Assembly (NCBI GenBank): GCA_036841525.1
Contig: DAITVZ010000011.1
Span: forward strand, 15,871-79,870
Reading direction: 5' to 3'
Source of the DNA: JAAYEA01 sp012689325
GTDB lineage: Bacteria; Chloroflexota; Anaerolineae; JAAYEA01
DNA length: 64,000 bases
The translations under genes and the position numbers were made by a program. This document shows positions 33,151-41,500 of the stretch, one piece after another (the stretch's first letter is position 1; every line of letters starts with the position of its first letter). The notes under the pieces were generated by a model, which saw only the letters and a list, made by a program, of their open reading frames with translations, did no database searches and was not told where the DNA came from.

Positions 33151-33803
33151 AGCGAGAGGTCCGCGTGCTGGTGGTGGATGATCAGGTCCTGGTGCGCGAG
33201 GGGATCGCCTCGTTGCTCGAGATTCAGGAGGGCATCCGGGTAGTTGGCACCGCGGCCGATGGTCGCGAGGCGGTGGAGCAGGCGGCGGCCCTCTCTCCGG
33301 ACGTGGTGCTGATGGATATCCGCATGCCGGTCATGGACGGCATCGCCGCCACCGCCGCGCTCAGGCAAAAGTCGCCCGGCTGCCAGGTGCTCATGCTGAC
33401 CACCTTTGACGACGACGAGTACGTGGTCAAGTCGCTGCGCGCTGGCGCCCAGGGCTACCTGCTCAAAGACATCCCCGCCGCCGACCTGGCCCAGGCGATC
33501 CGCCTCACTCACGCCGGCATCTATCAGCTCGCCCCCACCGTGGCTGGCAAGCTCATCGGCCAGCTTGGGCTGGATGCCGGAGTCCCGCCTCGGCCAGTCA
33601 CCCCTGTGGAGCACGACCTGACCGAGCGCGAGCTAGAGGTCCTGCGCCTGGTCGCCACAGGCGCCACCAACCGCGAGATCGCGGAGCGGCTCTACGTGAG
33701 CGAGGGCACCGTCAAGAACCACGTCTCCAACATCCTCGGGCGGCTCGGGCTGCGCGACCGGCTGCAGGCCGCGCTCTTTGCCCATGAGCATGGGTTGGCC
33801 TGA
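33147..33803 (+). CDS. NarL/FixJ-family response regulator
   Basis: 218-residue transcription factor paired with the preceding kinase. The receiver domain has the acidic pair in VLVVDDQVLVREG, the phospho-acceptor D57 in VVLMDIRMPVMDG, the Thr in MLTTFDDD and Lys in YLLKDIPA. The C-terminal LuxR-type HTH shows LTERELEVLRLVATG, then NREIAERLYVSEGTVKNHVSNI. The start overlaps the kinase stop (ATGA), so stoichiometry is set by coupling. Targets are not evident; the radical SAM gene divergent to the pair is a candidate. Confidence 0.95.
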   Translation: MKREVRVLVVDDQVLVREGIASLLEIQEGIRVVGTAADGREAVEQAAALSPDVVLMDIRMPVMDGIAATAALRQKSPGCQVLMLTTFDDDEYVVKSLRAGAQGYLLKDIPAADLAQAIRLTHAGIYQLAPTVAGKLIGQLGLDAGVPPRPVTPVEHDLTERELEVLRLVATGATNREIAERLYVSEGTVKNHVSNILGRLGLRDRLQAALFAHEHGLA

Positions 33804-33817
33804 GCCCATTGGCCCGT

Positions 33818-34480
33818 TCACCTGACCAGGGACACGAGCGCCGTCCCAGGCAGCGGGCGCGAGCCGTGCCCAGGGTAGATCGTGGCCGGGTGGAGGGCGG
33901 CCAGCCGCGCCAGGCTTGCCCGCAGCGCCAGCCAGTCGCAGGCATAGAGGCACTGGGCGTGCGGCCGCCCCGTGGTGGAGACCAGGTCGCCGACAAAACA
34001 GAGCCCCTCGCCTACCCACAGGGCGCTGGAGCCGGGCGTGTGTCCAGGAAGGTGCAAAGCCCTCCCCTCCACGCCCAAGCCATCCAGGCCGTCGCCATCG
34101 TCCAGCAGGATATCCGCCCGCGTCGCCTCCACGCCCAGGGCTTGCTCCGCCAGCGGCAGCACGTAGCGAGTCAGCCGGCCCCTGCCGCGCGCCTCGCCCA
34201 GCGGCGTCTCCCCACGGGCCATCGCCTCCGCGTCGGCGCGGTGTATGGCGATGGGCGCGCCGGTCAGCCGCCGCAACGCCGCCGCGCTGCCATAGTGGTC
34301 GAAATGCCCGTGGGTGATGTAGATCAGCCGCAGGTCATCCCGGTCCAGCGCGCGCATGCGCTGCAAGACCCGGCGCTCCTGCCCTGGCGAACCCGCATCC
34401 ACCAAGACCAGCCCGGCACCGTCCTCCACAAGATAGCCAGAGGCCATGCCCATGGGGATACGGTGGACCCTGATGGCCAT
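33818..34480 (-). CDS. MBL-fold metallo-hydrolase
   Basis: 220-residue metallo-beta-lactamase-fold hydrolase. THGHFDHYG is the HxHxDH metal motif, HLPGHTPGSSALW holds the next His, CFVGDLV the bridging Asp and TIYPGHGS the last His. This is the pattern of glyoxalase II-like and general MBL hydrolases. The start ATG at 34480 is one base after the stop of the upstream GNAT gene; an ATG at 34495 inside that gene is an alternative. Substrate is unknown. Confidence 0.88.
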   Translation of the reverse strand: MAIRVHRIPMGMASGYLVEDGAGLVLVDAGSPGQERRVLQRMRALDRDDLRLIYITHGHFDHYGSAAALRRLTGAPIAIHRADAEAMARGETPLGEARGRGRLTRYVLPLAEQALGVEATRADILLDDGDGLDGLGVEGRALHLPGHTPGSSALWVGEGLCFVGDLVSTTGRPHAQCLYACDWLALRASLARLAALHPATIYPGHGSRPLPGTALVSLVR

Positions 34481-34481
34481 G

Positions 34482-34973
34482 CTAACCCATCGCATCCAGT
34501 CGATCGAGGCCGATCCACATCCGCTCGTTGAACACCGTAAAGCCCTGGCGGCGGAAGAACGCCTTGGCTTGCTCGTTGAACGACCACACGTCGAGCTGAA
34601 CCATGGAGACGCCCCGCTCCCTAGCCAGGCCGAGCACTTGCCCGATCAGCGCCCGCCCCACGCCCCGCCGGCGGCACGCGGACTGAACGGCCAGATGGTT
34701 GATATAGGCCACCTCCATCCCGTAGCGATAGGAGGTCTCGGGCAGGGATAGCAGCCTGGCCCAAATGTAGCCCACGGCGCTCTCGCCCTCGCAGGCGAGA
34801 AACACGTGGTTGCGCGCGTCATCGAACCACCGCGCCACCTCCTCCGGCGGGAACGCCCCGCTGGAAGGCGGCTTGAAGATGCGAGGCAGAGCTTGAGCGT
34901 GCAGCGCCTGCACCTCCACGTTCAGCTCCGAGATGGACGAGGCGTCATCTACTGTCGCCGGCCTGATCTGCAT
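34482..34973 (-). CDS. GNAT family N-acetyltransferase
   Basis: 163-residue acetyltransferase. INHLAVQSACRRRGVGRALIGQVL is the acetyl-CoA motif A (R-x2-G-V-G), and NEQAKAFFRRQGFTVFNERM is the C-terminal GNAT ending. Start at 34973 follows GGAGGCG with 18 bases after the Gfo/Idh stop, so it is the middle gene of a three-gene minus-strand operon. The acceptor is unknown; the ending resembles RimI- or aminoglycoside-type GNATs but is not specific. Confidence 0.9.
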   Translation of the reverse strand: MQIRPATVDDASSISELNVEVQALHAQALPRIFKPPSSGAFPPEEVARWFDDARNHVFLACEGESAVGYIWARLLSLPETSYRYGMEVAYINHLAVQSACRRRGVGRALIGQVLGLARERGVSMVQLDVWSFNEQAKAFFRRQGFTVFNERMWIGLDRLDAMG

Positions 34974-34991
34974 AGCAGCGCCTCCGCGCAT

Positions 34992-36020
34992 CTACCCTGC
35001 ATCCGCTCGGCAGGCTTCGAGCACGCGCATCAGCTCCCGCGACGCCTCGATGGGCACAAAGGGCGGCTCGCCCAGGGCGAAGAAGCGGTAGCACTCCTCG
35101 TAAAAGTCCACCCCGGCATAGTTGGCCAGGGGGAAGGTCTCTTCTCTCCAGGGGATCGCCGGATCGCGGGGGTATTCGCGCCCCGGCGCCGCCAGCCCCT
35201 CGTGCAGCTCTTGCGGGGGCAGCTCCTCGGGCAGGTAGTAGCGCACCCGCCATGCCCGGGCGCCCAGGTCCAGCGTGGCGCTGCCGCGCGCCCCCAGCAC
35301 TTGCCAGGGCGACATCTCTTGCGCCGCCGCCATGTTGATGTCCACGTCCAGCATCACACCGCTCTCGGTCTCGATGAGCGCCTTCACCACGTCCTCGGCG
35401 TCCCCCAGGCTGGCGATGGTGCGCAACACGCAGCGAATCCGCTTGGCCGGCGACCCCGCCACGTAGAGCAACTGGTCGATATAGTGCGCGCCATAGTTGT
35501 TGAGCATCCCCCCGCCATGGGCGCGAAAAGCCTGCCAGTCGTTGCGCCGGACGTAGCGCGCCTCCGCGCGTTTCATCAGGTAGGGCGCGCCCAGCAGCCC
35601 GCGGCGCAGAATGTCCTGCAACGCCACCGTTTCGACCCGGCCCCGGTGCGGCTGGTACACTGTCAGCTTGCGGCCATGCTGCTGGGCCGCGGCGATCATG
35701 CGGTCCGCTTCAGCCAGCGAGGGCGCCAGCGGCTTGTCGCAAAAGACGTCGCAGCCCGCCTCGAAGGCGGCCAGGGCTTGCTCCGCATGAAACTGCGTCG
35801 GCGAGGCGATCACCACCAGGTCCAGCGCCTCCGCCGCCAGCAGTGCTCGATGGTCCGGGTATCCCCAGGCGCCGAATTTGGCCCTCGCCTCCTCGCGGCG
35901 CTCCGGCAGGGGATCCACCACCGCCGCCACCTCGAACCCCTGATGCCGCGCCGCTTCCTGCAGATGAAACTGCCAGCCCACGCGCCCCAACCCGATGATC
36001 GCTGTGCGAAGCCTCTTCAT
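34992..36020 (-). CDS. Gfo/Idh/MocA family sugar oxidoreductase
   Basis: 342-residue NAD(P)-dependent dehydrogenase. The N-terminal Rossmann domain starts RTAIIGLGRVGWQFHL, VVIASPTQFH and CDKPLAPSLAEAD follow (the EKP-like motif reads DKP), and the C-terminal alpha/beta domain has YGAHYIDQLLY with the likely catalytic His. The true start is ATG 36020 with GGGAGGAAGG; the frame happens to stay open for 580 more codons antisense to the heparinase gene. It is divergent from that gene with overlapping promoters, suggesting joint control of polysaccharide degradation and sugar oxidation. Confidence 0.92.
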   Translation of the reverse strand: MKRLRTAIIGLGRVGWQFHLQEAARHQGFEVAAVVDPLPERREEARAKFGAWGYPDHRALLAAEALDLVVIASPTQFHAEQALAAFEAGCDVFCDKPLAPSLAEADRMIAAAQQHGRKLTVYQPHRGRVETVALQDILRRGLLGAPYLMKRAEARYVRRNDWQAFRAHGGGMLNNYGAHYIDQLLYVAGSPAKRIRCVLRTIASLGDAEDVVKALIETESGVMLDVDINMAAAQEMSPWQVLGARGSATLDLGARAWRVRYYLPEELPPQELHEGLAAPGREYPRDPAIPWREETFPLANYAGVDFYEECYRFFALGEPPFVPIEASRELMRVLEACRADAG

Positions 36021-36069
36021 GGCCTTCCTCCCGCAAGTTTGCCCGCCGACGGGCCGCAGCCCCGGCGTT

Positions 36070-36097
36070 TTGATCGTTTGGGCGGCCCAAGTATAAT
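36070..36097 (+). promoter_or_regulatory. Promoter of the heparinase-like gene
   Basis: TTGATC (36070-36075), 16 bases and a perfect TATAAT (36092-36097), about 31 bases before the ATG at 36129. The -10 overlaps the minus-strand -10 box. Confidence 0.65.
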
Positions 36098-36118
36098 TGC
36101 GTTGATCTTTTGCTGCAA
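36090..36118 (-). promoter_or_regulatory. Promoter of the Gfo/Idh-GNAT-MBL operon
   Basis: Minus strand: TTGCAG (36118-36113), 17 bases and TATACT (36095-36090). It shares four bases with the plus-strand TATAAT. Confidence 0.6.
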
Positions 36119-36128
36119 GGAGGACCGC

Positions 36129-37931
36129 ATGTACGAAGAAGCCAAGATCCAACGGACCCCTGAGGAGCTCGCGCAACTGCTGAGCCAGGCCCCGGCTACC
36201 TGCCTGGTCCCCGAGTTGCTCGAGATCGCCCGCAACCCGCTCCCCGCGCGCGAGCTGCCCGGCGCCCGCCTGGTCGCAGAGACGCTGGCGCCCTTCCTGG
36301 CCGACGCGGCCCATATCCCGCACCTGCCTTACACCCTCTATCGCGAGTTCCAGCGCACTGGCGAGCGCCGCGGCTATCAGACGCCCTACCAGGAAAAGCG
36401 CGCCAAGATGGTCGCCCTGGCGGTGCAACTGCTCCTCGGCGACACGTCTCGTCGCGAGCTCCTGCAGGACTATCTCTGGTCCACCTGCGAGGAGACCAAC
36501 TGGGTCATCCCCGCCCACGAGACGCGCGAGATCGACCTGACCTCGGCGGCAACGGGCTTTTCCCTGGCCGAAATCATCGTGGGCCTGGGCGAGCAACTCT
36601 CCGACGAGGTCGTCGCTCGCGTGCGCGCCGAGATCGAGCGCCGCATCTTTGAGCCCTACCTGGCGCGCCACGACAGCCTGAACTGGTTCCACGGGCACAA
36701 CAACTGGAACGGCGTCTGCAACAGCGCCGTCGCCGCCACCTTCCTGCACCTGGAACAAGACACGGGCAGGCTGGCCCGCGCCCTGAGCCTGGCCCTGGAG
36801 GGGCTGGAGGTCTTTTTGGCGACGGCCTTCGAGTACGAGGGCAGTTCCACCGAGGGGACCAGCTATTGGCAGTACGGACTGAGCAACCTGATCGCTTTCA
36901 GCGAGATGCTGCGACTCCGCACCGCCGGTGCCATCGACCTGCTGGCCCTGCCGCGCCTGAAGGACATCGCCCACTATCCGACGCGCACCATGCTCTCGGT
37001 GGGTCGCTATGCCAACTTTGCCGATTGCGAAGAGGTCGTGGCCTTCAACCCGGGCCTCTTTGGCCGGATGGCCGAGCGCACCGGCGTACCGGCGCTGAAA
37101 GAGGTGCTGGCCGAGGGCGCCCCGCTGCTCCGGGAGACGAACTGGGGCCGCTTCCACAAGATGTGGCGGGCCCTGGCCTGGTGGGACGGCCAGCGGCCCC
37201 AGGCCATCACCATCGGCGATACCTGGGCGCGCGACGTCGGCCTGGTGCGCCTGGCCGCGACGCTGCCCAATGGCGCTCCGGTCGTCCTGGCGGCCAAGGC
37301 TGGGCACAACGCCGAGAACCACAACCACAACGACGTTGGCAGCTTTATCCTGCACGTGGACGGCGAGAGCCTGCTCTGCGAGCCGGGTCGAGGGCTCTAC
37401 AGCCGAGACTATTTCAGCCCGCGCCGCTATGAGAATATCTTTGCCAGCTCTTTCGGCCACAGCGTCCCCGTCGTGGCCGGGCAGCTCCAGGCCCCGGGCC
37501 GCGAGCGCGAGGGGCACATCACCGGCTTTGCCAGCGGCCGCCGGCGCTTCGTCAAGATCGACATGCTCAAGGCCTATGACTTTCCCGACGCCGAGACCAT
37601 CGAGCGCGAGATCAGCCTGGACTGGGCTGCCGGCACGATCACCATCGAGGACTCGTTCCTCTTTGACAAGACCTCGCAGCCCATCGAGGAGGCCTTCGTC
37701 ACCTGGCAGGAGGTGACCGTCGAGGGCGCCACCGCCCGCATCCTGGGTGAGCGACACGTGCTCGAGCTAGAGATCACCTCACCTCGCGCCGCCGAGTTCG
37801 GGCTGACCGTCCTGTCCGCCGAATCCGAGGCTAACGCCAAGCCCACGCCCCTCAAGCGGTTGACCATCGTCACCCCGCCGCACAAGATCACCCGCTTCAC
37901 CATCGTGGGCCGCATCCTGCCACGCCAATAG
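36129..37931 (+). CDS. Heparinase II/III-like polysaccharide lyase
   Basis: 600-residue protein with an N-terminal (alpha/alpha) toroid (about 1-330) and a C-terminal beta-sandwich. The heparinase II/III-like hallmark AENHNHNDVGSF is at residues 395-406 with H398 and H400. FASSFGHSVPVV and the surrounding beta region fit PL12/PL15/PL21-type lyases acting on uronic-acid-containing polymers. HGHNNWNGVC (near 190) is a likely substrate-cleft segment. No signal peptide is seen, so oligosaccharides are probably processed inside. AAGGAGG precedes ATG 36129. It faces a sulfatase gene across a shared terminator. Confidence 0.88.
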   Translation: MYEEAKIQRTPEELAQLLSQAPATCLVPELLEIARNPLPARELPGARLVAETLAPFLADAAHIPHLPYTLYREFQRTGERRGYQTPYQEKRAKMVALAVQLLLGDTSRRELLQDYLWSTCEETNWVIPAHETREIDLTSAATGFSLAEIIVGLGEQLSDEVVARVRAEIERRIFEPYLARHDSLNWFHGHNNWNGVCNSAVAATFLHLEQDTGRLARALSLALEGLEVFLATAFEYEGSSTEGTSYWQYGLSNLIAFSEMLRLRTAGAIDLLALPRLKDIAHYPTRTMLSVGRYANFADCEEVVAFNPGLFGRMAERTGVPALKEVLAEGAPLLRETNWGRFHKMWRALAWWDGQRPQAITIGDTWARDVGLVRLAATLPNGAPVVLAAKAGHNAENHNHNDVGSFILHVDGESLLCEPGRGLYSRDYFSPRRYENIFASSFGHSVPVVAGQLQAPGREREGHITGFASGRRRFVKIDMLKAYDFPDAETIEREISLDWAAGTITIEDSFLFDKTSQPIEEAFVTWQEVTVEGATARILGERHVLELEITSPRAAEFGLTVLSAESEANAKPTPLKRLTIVTPPHKITRFTIVGRILPRQ

Positions 37932-37952
37932 CGCCCTGCACGCAACGAGCCC

Positions 37953-37989
37953 AAACGCGGGCCCTCTCCGATCGAGAGGACCCGCGTTT
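37953..37989. terminator. 16-bp hairpin between heparinase-like and sulfatase genes
   Basis: AAACGCGGGCCCTCTC (37953-37968) pairs with GAGAGGACCCGCGTTT (37974-37989) with one C-A mismatch around the 5-base loop CGATC. It begins 21 bases after the plus-strand stop and ends four bases before the minus-strand stop. Confidence 0.75.
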
Positions 37990-37993
37990 CTTG

Positions 37994-39535
37994 TTACTTG
38001 CCCGGCCAGTCGGAGAAGGCATCCTCCGCGCGCTCGGCGATCACCCGGGGATGATAGAGCAGAGCGTCCCCATCGATTACCCTGCCGGACGGCATGATAT
38101 AGAGGTTGCCCTTGGCCTCAGGCACGTTCTGTCGATACTCCTCTTTCAGCCCGCCGTCGCGCACCGTGCGCTCCCACTCGGCCGCCTCGAAATCCATGCT
38201 CTCCATGGCCAGTTGGGCCAGCCGATCCAGCGCCGCCTGCTGCTCGGGCGTCCGCCGTCGGATCAGGAGGTTGTGCTGCTCATCAGGGTCCTCGCGCAGG
38301 TCGAAAAAGAGCGGCGGCGCGGCGCGGAACCGCACATACTTCCATCCGCGCCAGCGGATCATCCGGAACTCGGTGCCCGGGCCCCAGCGCGGCGTCAGGC
38401 CATCGCAAAAGACCGGGCGATCGGGGTCTAGGTGGCCCCCACACAGGGCCGGCGAGAGGTCGCGGCCATCCAGCTCGCCCGGGGCCTCCGCTCCGGCCAG
38501 CGCGCACAGCGTGGGAAACAGGTCCACCAGACCCACCGGCATCTGGCAGCGCGTCGCAGGCGATTCGCCGCGGCGCTGCTCCGGCAGCGACACGATGAGC
38601 GGCACGCGGGTGCAGCCCTCGTACCACCCGTTCTTCCACCAGGCGCCGTGTTCCCCCGCCATCTCGCCGTGGTCGGTGGAGTAGACGATAACGGTATTCT
38701 CCAACAGCCCGCTGGCCTCCAGCCGCAGCAGCAGGTCGCCGATGACCTCATCCAGGTAGCTGACGTTGGCAAAGTAGGCCGCCCGCGCCCGCATCATCTC
38801 GTCGTGCCCGATGTCGTCCACCCGAAAGCCTCGCCGCATCCCCACGCTCATCGGGTGATCGTAGGCGTCGCCGCCCGGGCCGACCCTCGGCGGGGTCACG
38901 CCGTTGGGCCAGTAGCGCTCCACGTGACGCCGCGGCGCCGTGAGGGGAAAGTGCGGTCGGCTGAACGACGCGCAGAGAAACCACGGCTGGTCAGCCTGGG
39001 CGTGCTGATGCTCGCGCAGCCAGGCCACCGTCTCATGGCAGACGATCTCGTCCTGCAGCAGGCTTTCGGGGATGCCGGTCACGCCCACGTGGCTCGTGCG
39101 GGTGCGCATCGCGTGGCGGTCGTTGTCGTCTAGCGGCTCCCACTGGTGGCCGCACTTGCCGGTCAAGTCGCCATAGGGCCGGTGCTGAAAGCCCGCGAAC
39201 TGGGCGCTCCCGCCCAGATGCATCTTGCCCACCAGGCAGGTGGCATAGCCGGCCTCCCCCAACGTCCGCGCTATGGTGGGCAGCGTGGGCCGCAGCACCG
39301 ACTCGTTGGTCCATGCACCCGAGGCGCGCACCTCCCGTCCGGTGAGCAGCGAGATGCGCGAGGGCGTGCAGAGCGGCATCTGGCAATAGGCGTCGGTAAA
39401 GACGGTGCCCCGTTCGGCCAGCCGGTCCAGGGTGGGTGTCCGCGCGGGCTCGCCGCCCTCGCCTGGCGGCGTGTGGCCCATGTAGCGAAAGCTGTGCTCG
39501 TCGCTGAACAGGAACAGGATATTGGGCTTGGACAT
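37994..39535 (-). CDS. Sulfatase (type I, Cys-type)
   Basis: 513-residue sulfate-ester hydrolase of the alkaline phosphatase superfamily. NILFLFSDEHS gives the first metal Asp pair, and the maturation motif is C56-T-P-S-R60, where C56 must be converted to formylglycine. LVGKMHLGG, YSTDHGEMAGEHG and KNGWYEG follow as in arylsulfatases and heparan/choline sulfatases. No signal peptide. It needs an FGE or anSME maturase, neither of which is in the window. GGAGCG precedes the ATG. With the heparinase-like gene it fits stepwise breakdown of a sulfated polysaccharide. Confidence 0.93.
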   Translation of the reverse strand: MSKPNILFLFSDEHSFRYMGHTPPGEGGEPARTPTLDRLAERGTVFTDAYCQMPLCTPSRISLLTGREVRASGAWTNESVLRPTLPTIARTLGEAGYATCLVGKMHLGGSAQFAGFQHRPYGDLTGKCGHQWEPLDDNDRHAMRTRTSHVGVTGIPESLLQDEIVCHETVAWLREHQHAQADQPWFLCASFSRPHFPLTAPRRHVERYWPNGVTPPRVGPGGDAYDHPMSVGMRRGFRVDDIGHDEMMRARAAYFANVSYLDEVIGDLLLRLEASGLLENTVIVYSTDHGEMAGEHGAWWKNGWYEGCTRVPLIVSLPEQRRGESPATRCQMPVGLVDLFPTLCALAGAEAPGELDGRDLSPALCGGHLDPDRPVFCDGLTPRWGPGTEFRMIRWRGWKYVRFRAAPPLFFDLREDPDEQHNLLIRRRTPEQQAALDRLAQLAMESMDFEAAEWERTVRDGGLKEEYRQNVPEAKGNLYIMPSGRVIDGDALLYHPRVIAERAEDAFSDWPGK

Positions 39536-39575
39536 GAGCGCTCCTTGCTACGCGTTGCGCGCTGGTGATGCCTCC

Positions 39576-39581
39576 ATTGTA
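39576..39581 (-). promoter_or_regulatory. Putative -10 box of the sulfatase gene
   Basis: TACAAT on the minus strand (39581-39576), about 40 bases upstream of the ATG. Only a poor -35 match (CTGGCA, 18-base spacer) is seen. Confidence 0.35.
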
Positions 39582-39637
39582 CGTAAAAGCGCGATTTCCT
39601 GCCAGGGGCGAAACGGGACGGCCAGTGAAACGTATGG

Positions 39638-39643
39638 TATAAT
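39638..39643 (+). promoter_or_regulatory. TATAAT -10 box of the ABC-methyltransferase operon
   Basis: Perfect TATAAT 95 bases upstream of the ABC ATPase start; the -35 position holds only GGGACG (17-base spacer). Confidence 0.5.
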
Positions 39644-39737
39644 GCATTCGATCTCGCAGCGCGAGCTCGCTGAGGCGATGCGGAGCCGGAAGAGCGCCAG
39701 CGCCTCATGCTGGCGGAACCAGATGCCGGAGGGACCG

Positions 39738-40655
39738 ATGTCGGGCGATCTGATCGAGACGCAGGGCTTGACCGTGTTCTATGGCAGCCATCGCGGCATC
39801 CGGGATGTGGACCTGACGGTGCGCCAGGGCGAGGTCTTTGGCTTCCTGGGGCCCAACGGCGCTGGCAAGACCACCACCATGCGCGTTCTCCTGGACATCA
39901 TCCGGCCCACGCGCGGGCGCGCCAGCCTCTTCGGTCTCGACTGCCAGCGCGACGGGGTGGCCATCCGCAAACGCGTGGCCTATGTCCCTGGCGAATTGGC
40001 GCTCTATGGCAACCTCACCGGGCGACGTTACCTGGACACCCTGGACCGTCTGCGCGGCCGCCGAGCAGCGCCCTTCTACCGCCGCGAGCTGTGCGACCGT
40101 CTCGGGCTGGACACGACGCGCCGCGTCGCCGAGTATTCCCAAGGCAACAAGAAGAAACTGAGCTTGGTGGCGGCCTTTATGGCCAAGCCCGACCTCCTCA
40201 TCCTGGATGAGCCGACCGGCGGCCTCGACCCGCTGGTGCAACAGACGGTGTTGAGAATGGTGCAAGAGGCGCGGCGCGAAGGGCGCACGGTCTTTTTCTC
40301 CTCTCATATCCTCTCCGAAGTGCAGGCCATCTCTGACCGGGTAGGCATCATCCGCGAGGGGCGGCTGGTGACCGTGGAGCGCGTGGACGATCTGACCGCG
40401 CAGCCCTTCCATCGCCTGAGGCTGTCCTTTGCCCAGCAGCCTCCTGCGGAGGCATTCCAGATCGCCGGCGTGACCGAGTTGGACCGTGAAGGGCCCAGCG
40501 TCCGCCTGGAAGTGCGCGAGAACCTCGCCGAGGTGATGCGCATAGCCGCGGCCATCGGCATCACCGACATGGAGACGCAGCCTGTGACCCTGGAGGAGGT
40601 CTTTCTCGCCTACTATGGGGAGAAGGGAGTGGACCGACATGGACAGGGTGCTTAG
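39738..40655 (+). CDS. ABC-2 type transporter ATP-binding protein
   Basis: 305-residue ATPase of the drug/lipid exporter (CcmA/DrrA-like) group. Walker A GPNGAGKTTT is at 39-48, the signature reads YSQGNKKKLSLV (degenerate LSGGQ) near 135, and Walker B LLILDEPTGGLD follows. FFSSHILSEVQAISDRVGIIREGRL carries the H-loop. The C-terminal 80 residues (after 225) form the DrrA-type accessory domain. Start at 39738 follows GGAGGGA. It overlaps the permease gene by 17 bases. The pair exports an unknown compound. Confidence 0.93.
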   Translation: MSGDLIETQGLTVFYGSHRGIRDVDLTVRQGEVFGFLGPNGAGKTTTMRVLLDIIRPTRGRASLFGLDCQRDGVAIRKRVAYVPGELALYGNLTGRRYLDTLDRLRGRRAAPFYRRELCDRLGLDTTRRVAEYSQGNKKKLSLVAAFMAKPDLLILDEPTGGLDPLVQQTVLRMVQEARREGRTVFFSSHILSEVQAISDRVGIIREGRLVTVERVDDLTAQPFHRLRLSFAQQPPAEAFQIAGVTELDREGPSVRLEVRENLAEVMRIAAAIGITDMETQPVTLEEVFLAYYGEKGVDRHGQGA

Positions 40656-41493
40656 CCTGCTGTGGAAAGAACTGCGCGAGCGGCGCGGCGCGATTCTGTG
40701 GTGGGGACTCGGCCTGGCCGTCTTTGGCTACGTCGTCCTTTACCTCTACCCATCTCTGGCGGACCAGATGGCAGCCATGGACATGCCGGAGGTCTACCAG
40801 ATGTTCGGGGACTTTAGCAACCTGGGCAAGCTGAAAAACTATCTCGCCGTGGAGGCCTTTGACGTCATGTTGGTGCTGACGCTGGGCTTTTACGCGGCAT
40901 TGACGGGGTCGGGCGCTCTCGCCGGAGAGGAAGAAACGGGCACGCTCGAGACGCTCCTGGCGCTGCCTCTGGCGCGCTGGCACGTGGTCATCGCCAAGGT
41001 GGCGGCTCTGGGGCTGACCCTGGCGGCTCTCCTGGTGATCATGGCGGCCGGGCTGTCCCTGGGCCTAAATCACGTCGCCAGCCAGAGGCCGGTCGAGTAC
41101 GACGCTCTGGACATGCTCTGGGCCAGCCTCAACGTCTGGCCCATCCTCATGTTCTATGGCACGCTGGGCCTCTTCCTGGGAGCCTATCTGCCCTCGCGCG
41201 GCCTGGCTTCGTCGGTGACTGCGGCGCTCCTCGTCGTGAGCTACCTGGTCAACAACCTGGGCCGGTTGGTCGATGTGGTCCGGCCATATCGGCCCTACTC
41301 GCCGCTTTACCACTATTCGAGCACCGCTGTGCTGGACGGGCGGGTCGTCTGGTCCGACGAGTTGCTCATCTTGGGCTTCACCCTGCTCTGGGTCGTGCTG
41401 GCCCTGCTCAGCTTTCAGCGACGGGATGTCACTGTGCACATCTGGCCGTGGCAGCGCCTGTCCGCCAGGCGCCGCGCTGCCCAACGGGAGTGA
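40639..41493 (+). CDS. ABC-2 type transporter permease
   Basis: 284 residues with six hydrophobic segments (about 20-38, 70-92, 110-135, 145-170, 180-205, 245-265) and the GEEETGTLETLLALPLAR motif. That motif is the conserved elbow of ABC-2 permeases, where the coupling helix meets the ATPase. It starts inside the ATPase gene with GGGAG upstream of ATG 40639. The methyltransferase gene follows after seven bases. Confidence 0.9.
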   Translation: MDRVLSLLWKELRERRGAILWWGLGLAVFGYVVLYLYPSLADQMAAMDMPEVYQMFGDFSNLGKLKNYLAVEAFDVMLVLTLGFYAALTGSGALAGEEETGTLETLLALPLARWHVVIAKVAALGLTLAALLVIMAAGLSLGLNHVASQRPVEYDALDMLWASLNVWPILMFYGTLGLFLGAYLPSRGLASSVTAALLVVSYLVNNLGRLVDVVRPYRPYSPLYHYSSTAVLDGRVVWSDELLILGFTLLWVVLALLSFQRRDVTVHIWPWQRLSARRRAAQRE

Positions 41494-41500
41494 GAACGAC

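Noticed and set aside
34806..36128. Upstream extension of the heparinase-like frame
   Set aside because: The frame is open but antisense to the Gfo/Idh and GNAT genes; a promoter and AAGGAGG place the start at 36129.
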